Shown in pieces: positions 1 to 6,157 of a stretch of 7,266 bases of DNA (positions are counted from its first letter, which is position 1; the number at the start of each line of letters is the position of its first letter). The notes below the pieces were generated by a model. The model made no database searches and had not been told where the DNA came from. It saw only the letters and a list, made by a program, of their open reading frames with translations. The position numbers were made by a program, and so were the translations under genes. This DNA comes from JAMCRM01 sp041685075 (GTDB lineage Bacteria; Acidobacteriota; Terriglobia; Bryobacterales; Bryobacteraceae). The stretch is from the NCBI GenBank assembly GCA_041685075.1, contig JAWLGN010000282.1:1-7266 (forward strand), given 5' to 3'.

Positions 1-1265
1 TCCAGGTGCAGGGCATGGACGCCGGGGAGGTGGTGGCGACTAACGTGCCGGTGCGGCCGGGGGCCAAGTTCCGGGTGAACTTCCGCGTGCTGGACAAGTT
101 CCAGCCCATCCTCCGCACGGATTCGGTGGCCTCCATCCAGATGGAGGGCCTGGTGGGCAGCAAGGTGTTGCAGATCGAAGCCGGCACGGAGGCAGGGACG
201 CCGGTGGAAGCCGGCACGGTGCTCCAGGGCCGCGAGCCGGTGGAGATCGGGCAGATTATCGACCTCACCGTGGAGACCATCCGCAAGGTGAACGATGCGG
301 TGGACGAGGTGGAGGGGCGGGTGGTGAAGGCCGTGGATACCGTCACGGAGGTGGCCGATACGTCGCACAAGGTGGTGGCCGAAGTGGGCCGGGACGTGGA
401 CGAGCTGTTCACCGTGACGAACCGCTCGGTGGGCCACGTCAGCGCCATGCTGGAAGGCGTGCGCGAAGGCCGCGGCACGGTGGGGAAACTGCTCACCGAC
501 GATGGGGTGTACGAGCGGGTGCGCGACACGGTGGCGAACCTGGAAGCCACTACGGATAACGTCCGCCAGACCTCCGAGAACGTGAACGCCATCGTGGCGG
601 ATCTGCGCTCGCGCAACATCGGGGAGCACGCCGAGCAGACGGTGGCGAACCTGCGGGAGACCACCGCGCGGGCCAAGGAGGTGGTGGGCGGACTGGTGCC
701 CAGCGAAGGCAGTGAGGGACCCATGGAAGAGCTGCGCGCCGCCATCACCCATACCCGGGAGGCCACGGCCGACCTGGCCGACAACATGGAGGCGCTCAAG
801 CGCAACTGGCTGTTCCGCGGCTTCTTCCGCCGGCGCGGCTTCTACGATTTGAACGCCGTGAGCGTAGAGGACTACGTGGCCGGCAAGGTGGCGCCGAATC
901 GCCCGCGCGAGCGCTCCTGGGTGCACAGGCAGGAGCTGTTCACCACCGATGCCGAAGGCGACGAGGTGCTCTCGGCGGCCGGCAGAACCACGCTGCAAAA
1001 GCTGGTGACGCCCTACCTGCGCTACGCTCCGAACACCCCCATGATGGTGGAGGGCTACGCTTCGGAAGGACCGGAAGCGGCGCGGTTTCTGCGCTCGCGC
1101 GACCGGGCGCAGGTGGTCCGGCGGTATATCATCGACCGCTTCGGTTTGAACGCGCGGTACGTGGGGGTTGTTCCGATGGGCGGGGTGGCATCGGAGAGCG
1201 GGGAGTTGTGGGACGGCGTGGCGCTGGTTTACTTCCCGGAGAGGGAGACGGTGAGCAAGAAGTAG
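1..1265 (+). CDS. MCE-domain (MlaD-like) lipid transport protein with coiled coil and OmpA-like C-terminus, 5' partial
   Basis: The reading frame is open to the left edge, so the N-terminal membrane anchor and the first part of the MCE domain lie outside the window. The GTG at 6 is probably internal. Numbering from that codon, residues 1-75 are the rest of an MCE domain (extended beta segments, then the GLVGSKVLQIEAG stretch near 48-60). Residues about 88-262 are predicted coiled coil or helix, interrupted by GRGTVGKLLTDDGVYERV (155-172), typical of MlaD-like proteins. A basic-aromatic stretch at 264-282 follows. Residues about 310-411 resemble an OmpA/Pal peptidoglycan-binding fold, with GYASEG in place of the usual GHTD and a retained RDRAQVV helix. 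MCE proteins bind lipids and carry them across the periplasm with an MlaE-type permease and MlaF-type ATPase, which would be upstream if clustered. Its stop directly abuts the stop of the convergent uridine kinase gene. The MCE call is firm; the OmpA-like call is less so. Confidence 0.88.
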   Translation, partial: QVQGMDAGEVVATNVPVRPGAKFRVNFRVLDKFQPILRTDSVASIQMEGLVGSKVLQIEAGTEAGTPVEAGTVLQGREPVEIGQIIDLTVETIRKVNDAVDEVEGRVVKAVDTVTEVADTSHKVVAEVGRDVDELFTVTNRSVGHVSAMLEGVREGRGTVGKLLTDDGVYERVRDTVANLEATTDNVRQTSENVNAIVADLRSRNIGEHAEQTVANLRETTARAKEVVGGLVPSEGSEGPMEELRAAITHTREATADLADNMEALKRNWLFRGFFRRRGFYDLNAVSVEDYVAGKVAPNRPRERSWVHRQELFTTDAEGDEVLSAAGRTTLQKLVTPYLRYAPNTPMMVEGYASEGPEAARFLRSRDRAQVVRRYIIDRFGLNARYVGVVPMGGVASESGELWDGVALVYFPERETVSKK

Positions 1266-1904
1266 CTACGGCTGGACGGCAAAGGCGCCGCACGCCTTCA
1301 CGTGGGCCAGGACGGCGGCCGCGCAATCTTCCAGGGCGGCCGTGCCGCCGACCACCACGTCGGCAAAGGCGCGGGTGGGCAGCACGTAGCGTTCGGCCAT
1401 GGGACGCACGGTTTCGCGGTACTGGAGCTGGACGGATTCGACCGATCGGCCGCGCTCGCGGGTGTCGCGCTCCAGGCGGCGGGTGAAGCAGACGGCGTCG
1501 CCGGCTTCGACGAACACGCGGGTTGCGAGCTGTGCGCGTACTTCCTCCCAGTAGAGCGCGAAGAGTCCCTCGACGATGGCGAAGCCGGGGGCGGCGAGCG
1601 GCACGGTTTCGCCGGTGCGGGTGTGGGTGGCGAAATCGTAGACCGGCACCTGGATGGTGCGGCCGGCGGCGAGCGCGGTCAATTGCTCGATCAGCAGGGC
1701 ATGGTCGAGGGCGGAGGGGTGATCGAAGTTGACGCGCTCGCGCTCGGCCGGCGGCAGCGCATCGAGCGAGCGGTAGTAGGCATCGAGCGACAGGATGGGA
1801 GCCTGGAGTTCGCGGGCCAGCCGCTGGGCGAGGGTGGTCTTGCCCGCGCCGGAAGGGCCGGCGATGCCGATCAGGTAGGGGCGGCGCAAGGCGGATTGTA
1901 GCAC
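1266..1904 (-). CDS. udk: Uridine kinase
   Basis: Phosphorylates uridine and cytidine to UMP and CMP in the cytoplasm, as part of pyrimidine salvage. The 212-residue product has the full family pattern: a Walker A loop GPSGAGKT at residues 16-23, the substrate-side Asp in LSLDAYYR (Asp41), NFDHPSALD at 59-67, VPVYDFATHTR and VEGLFALYWEEV in the middle. A lid-like Arg-rich segment (RRLERDTRERGRS) follows, then ETVRPMAERYVLPTR. The length matches bacterial Udk. The start taken is GTG at 1904, 6 nt after the stop of the upstream permease gene. It leaves a sensible 12 residues before the first beta strand. A TTG at 1889 is an alternative. No good Shine-Dalgarno is visible, so translation may depend on coupling to the permease gene. 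It looks like the last gene of the minus-strand operon, and nothing links its function to the transporter. Confidence 0.93.
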   Translation of the reverse strand: MLQSALRRPYLIGIAGPSGAGKTTLAQRLARELQAPILSLDAYYRSLDALPPAERERVNFDHPSALDHALLIEQLTALAAGRTIQVPVYDFATHTRTGETVPLAAPGFAIVEGLFALYWEEVRAQLATRVFVEAGDAVCFTRRLERDTRERGRSVESVQLQYRETVRPMAERYVLPTRAFADVVVGGTAALEDCAAAVLAHVKACGAFAVQP

Positions 1905-1910
1905 GGCGGG

Positions 1911-3137
1911 CTACTCGTACCGCAGCGCGTCCACAGGGTCCAGGCGGGCGGCGCGGGTGGCCGGCCAGATGCCGAAGAACAGCCCCACTCCTACCGAGAC
2001 CACCAGCCCCGAAACGACCGCCCAGAGCGGCACCGCGGTGGGCAGGGAGGGGAAGAGCACTCCCGCAAGACGCGAAATCGTCCAGCCCAGCAGGATGCCG
2101 AGCAGGCCGCCCAGCGCGGTGAGCACCACGGCCTCGGTCAGGAACTGCACGACGATGTCGCTGCGGCGGGCGCCCACGGCCTTCCGTACCCCGATTTCGC
2201 GGGTGCGCTCGGTGACCGAGACCAGCATGATGTTCATGACCCCGATGCCCCCCACCAGCAGCCCGATGGAGCTGAGAATCACCATCACCAGCGCGACGGT
2301 GCCGGTGATGCGGCGGAACTCCTCGATCATCTGCTCGGCGGTGGAGATGGAGAAGTTGTCCGGCTCGTTGGGCTTCACGCGGCGCTCGATGCGCAGCGCG
2401 GTGCGCACCTCGTCCTGCGCCTTGGCCAGCATGCCGGGCTGCGCGACTACCACCAGCATGTGCTCCTGGGCGTTGGGGAACATCTTGCGCATGGTGAAGT
2501 AAGGGAAGAGCACGCGGGTGTCTTCATGGCCCGGCATGGAGGAGGCGGGCTTGTCCATCACCCCGATGATCTCCACCGTGCGCCCGTCCACCTGGATCCA
2601 TTTGCCTATGGGATCGACATTCGTGAACCAGGACTTTCCGATGGCTTCCCCCACCACCACGACGGGCAGGCGGCGGCGGTTCTCCATGTCGGTGAAGAAG
2701 CGGCCGGCGCGCATGGTGGTGCCGCCGGCGGCGTAGCCTTCCTCGGTGCCGCCGATGTCGATGTTGTAGATGTCGTCGCCCTTGTAGCGGGCGCGATGAA
2801 GGCCGCGGTCGGGGAAGAGGTAAGGGCTGACGTGGGCCACCGAGGGGCAGCGCTCCCGGATGGCGCGCGCGTTTTCGAGCGTGAGGGGTTTGCGCCGCGC
2901 CTCCTCGGGGGTCCAGTTGCCCATGGCCCTGCCCTTGAGCACGATCATGGTCTCCGGCCCGAAGCTGCGCAGCATGTTGGCGATGGCGCCGTCGAGGCCG
3001 GCGATGATGGAACCTACCCCGATCACCGCGCCGGTGCCGATGATGACTCCCAGCACGGTGAGGAAGGAGCGCATCTTGTGCTCCCGGACGGTGGCGAGGG
3101 CGAGCTTGGCGCCCGCGATAAGCGCTCCGCCGGTCAT
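1911..3137 (-). CDS. MacB-type ABC transporter permease (second of a pair, no ATPase domain)
   Basis: Integral inner-membrane protein of 408 residues with MacB periplasmic core plus FtsX-type topology. One transmembrane helix lies at about 24-48 and a large periplasmic domain at about 50-275. Three helices follow near 280-304, 334-360 and 370-391. The cytoplasmic FtsX signature MNIMLVSVTERTREIGVRKA begins at 301, and the C-terminus has the usual PATRAARLDPVDALRYE. Such mechanotransmission permeases dimerise and work with an ATPase and often a periplasmic adaptor to move lipoproteins, peptides or small molecules through the envelope. Full-length MacB has an N-terminal ATPase of roughly 230 residues; this protein has none. 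The ATG overlaps the stop of the preceding permease gene in an ATGA arrangement, and a GAGGG ribosome binding site sits 7 nt upstream. Substrate unknown. It probably pairs with the neighbouring permease. Confidence 0.92.
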   Translation of the reverse strand: MTGGALIAGAKLALATVREHKMRSFLTVLGVIIGTGAVIGVGSIIAGLDGAIANMLRSFGPETMIVLKGRAMGNWTPEEARRKPLTLENARAIRERCPSVAHVSPYLFPDRGLHRARYKGDDIYNIDIGGTEEGYAAGGTTMRAGRFFTDMENRRRLPVVVVGEAIGKSWFTNVDPIGKWIQVDGRTVEIIGVMDKPASSMPGHEDTRVLFPYFTMRKMFPNAQEHMLVVVAQPGMLAKAQDEVRTALRIERRVKPNEPDNFSISTAEQMIEEFRRITGTVALVMVILSSIGLLVGGIGVMNIMLVSVTERTREIGVRKAVGARRSDIVVQFLTEAVVLTALGGLLGILLGWTISRLAGVLFPSLPTAVPLWAVVSGLVVSVGVGLFFGIWPATRAARLDPVDALRYE

Positions 3138-4375
3138 TTCTCCACCCTCAAGGCCACGATGGGGTCGAGTTTCGCCGCTCGTTGCGCCGGGTAGATGCCG
3201 AAGAACAAACCCACCGCCGCGGAGAGCAGGACTCCGACAACGACGGCGTTCAGCGGCAACACCATGGGCACGGGTGTCAGGTTGCGCACCAGCACCGCCA
3301 CCGCCCAGGCGATTCCCACGCCCATCAGCCCGCCCGCGGCGGCCAGCATGGAGGACTCCACCAGGAACTGGTTGAGGATGTCGCGGCGGCGCGCTCCCAC
3401 GGACTTGCGGATGCCGATTTCGTGGGTGCGCTCGGTGACTACGGCCAGCATGATGTTCATGATCACCACCCCGCCCACCACCATGAAGACCGAGACCACC
3501 CCCACGGCGGTGGCGGCGATGGCGCCGGTCAACTGGTCCCAGATCCGGACCAGGGAATCGGAGGAGACCATGGCGAAGGTGTCCTCGGCCTTGGGGCCCA
3601 GGTGACGGTAAGCGCGCAGGAGCATGCGGGTTTCTTCCTGCGCCTGGAAGAGATGCTCGTGATCGATGGCCATGGCGCAGTACGTCATGCCCTGCCGGGC
3701 GCCGTAGATCTTGAAATAGGTTTCGATGGGGATGAGCAGGAAATCATCCTGCGAGCTGCCGAAGACGGATCCCTTGGGCTTGGCCACCCCGATGACTTCG
3801 AAAGGGCGGCCCTGCGCGTAGATGGTCTTGCCGAGAGGATTTACGCCGGGGAAGAATTTCTCCTTCAGGTCATTGCCGATCACCGCCACGGCGCGGCGGC
3901 GCTGGTCGTCGAACTCGCTGATGAAACGGCCCTCGATCGGTTCGACGTTGTTGATGACCCCCATGTTGGCGGTCACCCCGCCAATGCGGACGCGTTCCAG
4001 TTGCTCCTTGCCGTAGTTGACGTTGGCGCGGCGCCCGGCTTCCAGGCCCCACTCCTTCACCAGCGTGGAGCGGCTCTTCAGGAAGTCGAACTCCTCGCGG
4101 GTGAGTTCGGGGTTGCGGCGCTGCATTTCCATGAACTTCTTGGGGTCCCAGTGACCCATAAAGATGCGGACCACGCGGAAACCGTCGGCGCCCATGTTGG
4201 AGACGTTCTGCGCCACGTAGACGTCCATGCCGCGGATGACGCTCATTACGGCGATGAGGGTGGTGGTTGCCAGGATGATGCCCAGAAGGGTGAGGAAACT
4301 CCTGAGCTTGCTGGAGCGCAGAGATGCCGCCGCCCCGGTGACTGCCTCCCAAAAAGACGCAGTTTGGCTCTGCAT
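3134..4375 (-). CDS. MacB-type ABC transporter permease (first of a pair, no ATPase domain)
   Basis: A 413-residue paralogue of the next gene with the same plan. One membrane helix lies at about 24-48, a periplasmic MacB-like core at about 50-280, and a helix at about 284-310. The FtsX signature MNIMLAVVTERTHEIGIRKS begins at 306, two more helices follow, and the end is PAQRAAKLDPIVALRVEK. The start chosen is the ATG at 4375, one base after the TAA of the upstream hydrolase gene (TAA-A-ATG). The frame also offers an ATG at 4489, but that adds 38 Arg/Pro-rich residues with no membrane or family character and would overlap the hydrolase gene by 113 nt. It would also make the protein unequal in length to its partner. 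There is no Shine-Dalgarno before 4375, so reinitiation after the hydrolase stop is the likely mode. No ATP-binding subunit is in the window. Substrate unknown. Confidence 0.91.
   Translation of the reverse strand: MQSQTASFWEAVTGAAASLRSSKLRSFLTLLGIILATTTLIAVMSVIRGMDVYVAQNVSNMGADGFRVVRIFMGHWDPKKFMEMQRRNPELTREEFDFLKSRSTLVKEWGLEAGRRANVNYGKEQLERVRIGGVTANMGVINNVEPIEGRFISEFDDQRRRAVAVIGNDLKEKFFPGVNPLGKTIYAQGRPFEVIGVAKPKGSVFGSSQDDFLLIPIETYFKIYGARQGMTYCAMAIDHEHLFQAQEETRMLLRAYRHLGPKAEDTFAMVSSDSLVRIWDQLTGAIAATAVGVVSVFMVVGGVVIMNIMLAVVTERTHEIGIRKSVGARRRDILNQFLVESSMLAAAGGLMGVGIAWAVAVLVRNLTPVPMVLPLNAVVVGVLLSAAVGLFFGIYPAQRAAKLDPIVALRVEK
3145..3149 (-). promoter_or_regulatory. Ribosome binding site of the second permease gene
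   Basis: The minus strand reads GAGGG 7 nt before the ATG at 3137, inside the 3' end of the first permease gene. Together with the ATGA stop/start overlap (3137-3134) it supports coupled translation and equal synthesis of the two permeases. Confidence 0.6.
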
Positions 4376-4376
4376 T

Positions 4377-5351
4377 TTAGGAGGGAGACGCGGGCGGGCA
4401 CCCGTTTGTTCCCTGAATCCGCGAAATCCAGTCCAAAATGGCCGCCTCGGCCCAGAATCGCCGGCGGCCGCGCGCCAGGAAGGCGACATGACCGCCGTGC
4501 CTGGGTGCCAGCAGGGTGAGGAACGGGTTGGACTGGAAGGCCGGGTGGTTATACGTCTCGAAGGGGATGATGGGGTCGTCCTGGGCCTGGATGACGAGCG
4601 CCGGCACGCGGATGCAGTCGAGATAGCGGGCGGCCGATTGGGTTTCGTAGTAATGGGCGGCGTTACGGAAGCCGAAGGCCGGGGCGGTGATGCGGTCGTC
4701 GATGTCGCGGACCGAGCGCAGGCCGGCGAGGTCCTGGGGGCGGTAGCGGCCGGTAGCGCGGAGCCGGCGGCGCATGCGGATGACGAAGCGGCGCTCGTAG
4801 ATTCGGTTATCCCAGCGGGCCAGGCGGGCGCAGCAGGCGGCCAGGTCGATGGGGGTGGAGACGGCGCAGACGCCGGCGATGAGGGCGGCGCCGTTTTCCC
4901 CCAGCTCGCCCGCGAGTTTGAGCACTACGTTGCCGCCCAGGGAGAAGCCGGCCAGAAAAATGGGGCGGCGGCCGAGGCGGGCGAGGTCGCGCAGGACGAA
5001 CTCGAGATCCGAGGTCAGGCCGGAGTGGTAGAGAGTGCTGGAGAGGTGCTCGGTGCCGCCGCAGGTGCGCATGTGGAAGCGATGGGCGGCGAAGCCCGCC
5101 TCCAGCGCCGCCTGGCTCAGGCCGCGCATGTAACCGGCTTCGCCGGAGCCTTCCAGGCCGTGCACCATGACGATTTCACCGCGCGCGCCGCCCGCCGGGC
5201 GCTGCGACTCCACCAGCACCTGGGCCTCCGGCGCCGTGCGATAGAGAGTGCGCTGTACCGGGAAGCGCGCGGTGTCCAGCGGCCTTCTCCAGTAATGGCT
5301 GGCGACGGTCTGGAGATGCGCGCCGGCGAATAGGGGGACGTAATCGGGCAT
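4377..5351 (-). CDS. Alpha/beta hydrolase, YheT-like family
   Basis: Cytoplasmic alpha/beta-fold hydrolase of 324 residues, the usual size for the YheT (formerly UPF0017) family, whose members are esterase-like enzymes with poorly defined substrates. Visible family marks, in order: HLQT near the N-terminus (12-15), the oxyanion-side strand VMVHGLEGS (61-69), the MRTCGGTE region (94-101) and YHSGLTSD (108-115). The nucleophile elbow GFSLGGN has Ser137. ITAPAFGF is at 221-228, the acid is in QAQDDP (Asp258 or Asp259), and the catalytic His is in RHGGHVAF (His288). The triad is therefore complete. The ATG at 5351 has no clear Shine-Dalgarno but a TATACT hexamer lies 9 nt upstream, suggesting a very short or absent leader. 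It is the first gene of the minus-strand unit, ending 1 nt before the first permease gene. Whether it works with the transporter is unknown. Confidence 0.9.
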   Translation of the reverse strand: MPDYVPLFAGAHLQTVASHYWRRPLDTARFPVQRTLYRTAPEAQVLVESQRPAGGARGEIVMVHGLEGSGEAGYMRGLSQAALEAGFAAHRFHMRTCGGTEHLSSTLYHSGLTSDLEFVLRDLARLGRRPIFLAGFSLGGNVVLKLAGELGENGAALIAGVCAVSTPIDLAACCARLARWDNRIYERRFVIRMRRRLRATGRYRPQDLAGLRSVRDIDDRITAPAFGFRNAAHYYETQSAARYLDCIRVPALVIQAQDDPIIPFETYNHPAFQSNPFLTLLAPRHGGHVAFLARGRRRFWAEAAILDWISRIQGTNGCPPASPS

Positions 5352-5360
5352 CCAATCCGT

Positions 5361-5366
5361 AGTATA
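5361..5366 (-). promoter_or_regulatory. Candidate -10 element of the hydrolase-permease-udk operon
   Basis: On the minus strand this reads TATACT and ends 9 nt before the ATG at 5351. No TTGACA-like hexamer is visible 15-20 bp upstream, where the sequence is already the start of the divergent lipoprotein gene. If real, the first operon gene has a leader of only a few bases. The same stretch reads TATAAC on the plus strand (5363-5368), but that is too close to serve the lipoprotein gene and its ribosome site. Confidence 0.35.
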
Positions 5367-5369
5367 ACT

Positions 5370-5374
5370 AAGGA
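5370..5374 (+). promoter_or_regulatory. Ribosome binding site of the thioredoxin-fold lipoprotein gene
   Basis: AAGGA lies 6 nt before the ATG at 5381. It selects this start over the in-frame ATG at 5405, which would leave only 12 residues before the lipidated Cys and remove the positive charges of the signal peptide. Confidence 0.6.
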
Positions 5375-5380
5375 AAGTTT

Positions 5381-6022
5381 ATGTCCTTCAGATTCCGTGA
5401 CTTAATGTTAGCCGCCGCGGCGGGCGGGTTTTGGCTGGCCTGCGGGACCGGGAATGGAGGGGCCCCGGCAGCCGCCGCCCCAGCCGAGCAGAAGCAGGCG
5501 CCCGCTGCCCCGGCGCCGCCTCCCCCGTCCTCCCCGGCAGCCGTGATTCCCCGGCCTGCGCCGGAGTTCAGCGTCAACCTGCCGAACGGCAGCAAGACCT
5601 CCATCCAGGAGCTGCGGGGGAAGGTCGTGCCCCTGATCTTCGTCAGCACGACCTGCCCGCACTGCCACGAGGTCACTCGCGAACTGAACGAGATCCAGCG
5701 GGAGTACGGTCCCAAGGGGGTCCAGATCGTGATGGCGGCGATGGACGAAAAGGCGCCCGAGGTGGTGCAGGCCTACATCCAGCGTTTCCAGCCTGCCTAC
5801 CCGATGGGATGGGTGCCGCACCAGGACGCGCTGGCCTTCATGCAGATCTCCCTGATGGCTCCGGGGTATGTGCCCAAGGTGGCGTTCATCGACCGCAAGG
5901 GGATCATCCGCTCGCAGTACGGGGGAGAGGAAGACTTCTTCAAAGACGCGGCAAAGAGTTTTCGGGCCGAACTGGACAAGCTGCTGGGGGAGCCCGCGGG
6001 CGGGAAGCGAAAGAAGAAGTAG
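5381..6022 (+). CDS. Thioredoxin-fold (TlpA/AhpC-TSA-like) lipoprotein with CPHC motif
   Basis: Probable membrane-anchored thiol-disulfide protein of 213 residues. A signal peptide covers residues 1-20 (Arg4 and Arg6, then a hydrophobic Leu/Ala/Gly run) and ends at FWLAC, with Cys21 as the likely lipidated residue. Trp at -3 makes the lipobox imperfect. A Pro/Ala-rich linker (about 28-61) leads to a thioredoxin domain: APEFSVNLPNG (60-70), a beta strand FVSTT, CPHC at 92-95, an IVMAAMDE strand, and YVPKVAFIDRKG with the cis-proline at Pro165. CPHC is the DsbA-type dipeptide, which in known proteins favours an oxidising potential, but the surrounding fold is TlpA-like, so the direction of electron flow cannot be read here. 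The protein ends in a Lys/Arg tail (GKRKKK). An AAGGA ribosome site 6 nt before the ATG supports the start. It is divergent from the hydrolase operon and convergent with the tRNA. Confidence 0.87.
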   Translation: MSFRFRDLMLAAAAGGFWLACGTGNGGAPAAAAPAEQKQAPAAPAPPPPSSPAAVIPRPAPEFSVNLPNGSKTSIQELRGKVVPLIFVSTTCPHCHEVTRELNEIQREYGPKGVQIVMAAMDEKAPEVVQAYIQRFQPAYPMGWVPHQDALAFMQISLMAPGYVPKVAFIDRKGIIRSQYGGEEDFFKDAAKSFRAELDKLLGEPAGGKRKKK

Positions 6023-6031
6023 CGTATCCGG

Positions 6032-6108
6032 TGGTGGCGGCGAGTGGATTCGAACCACCGACCTACGGATTATGAGACCGTCGCTCTAACCAACTGAGCT
6101 ACACCGCC
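6032..6108 (-). tRNA. tRNA with CAU anticodon, probably elongator tRNA-Met
   Basis: The complement of this interval folds as a complete 77-nt cloverleaf. It has a 7-bp acceptor (GGCGGTG with CGCCGCC, one G-U pair), a D-stem GCTC/GAGC with GG in its loop, the anticodon loop CTCATAA (anticodon CAT) and a five-base variable loop. The T-arm is GGTGG/CCACT with loop TTCGAAT. The discriminator base is A (6035), and CCA is encoded (6034-6032). The anticodon stem ACGGT/TCCGT closes on a T-T mismatch (positions 31-39). G1-C72 pairing and the lack of GGG/CCC anticodon-stem pairs rule out initiator tRNA. The acceptor sequence resembles elongator tRNA-Met, but the loop CTCATAA also occurs in the tRNA-Ile2 whose C34 is changed to lysidine, so isotype is likely but not proven. 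Confidence 0.95.
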
Positions 6109-6117
6109 ACGAGTACG

Positions 6118-6147
6118 TTTTCAGTGTATCAAAAGCCCGACTATACT
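6118..6147 (+). promoter_or_regulatory. Candidate sigma-70-type promoter of the sulfatase-family gene
   Basis: TTTTCA (6118-6123, four of six to the -35 consensus), an 18-bp spacer and TATACT (6142-6147, five of six to the -10 consensus). Transcription would start near 6154, only about four bases before the ATG at 6158, giving a near-leaderless message. This fits the absence of a Shine-Dalgarno. Assigned by eye only. Confidence 0.45.
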
Positions 6148-6157
6148 GGTAGATCAA

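Noticed and set aside
4379..4385. AGGAGGG, a perfect-looking Shine-Dalgarno
   Set aside because: It lies on the plus strand where no gene starts. On the minus strand, the strand of the genes here, it reads CCCTCCT and cannot act as a ribosome site.
4376..4489. N-terminal extension of the first permease to ATG 4489
   Set aside because: The added 38 residues are Arg/Pro-rich, precede an otherwise normal permease N-terminus, and would overlap the hydrolase gene by 113 nt. The ATG at 4375 directly follows the hydrolase stop.
3182..4519. A 445-codon open frame on the plus strand opposite the first permease gene
   Set aside because: It is a His/Asp/Gly/Ala-rich shadow of the permease frame caused by high GC at third positions. 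It shows no family motif, while the minus-strand frame has clear FtsX signatures.
4227..5333. A 368-codon open frame on the plus strand opposite the hydrolase gene
   Set aside because: Low-complexity Ala/Gly/Glu/Val composition with no recognisable domain. The opposite strand has a complete alpha/beta hydrolase triad.
5408..6075. Open frames in other phases over the thioredoxin-fold gene
   Set aside because: One crosses into the tRNA and none shows a domain. The 5381-6022 frame has a signal peptide, CPHC and a cis-proline motif, plus a ribosome site.
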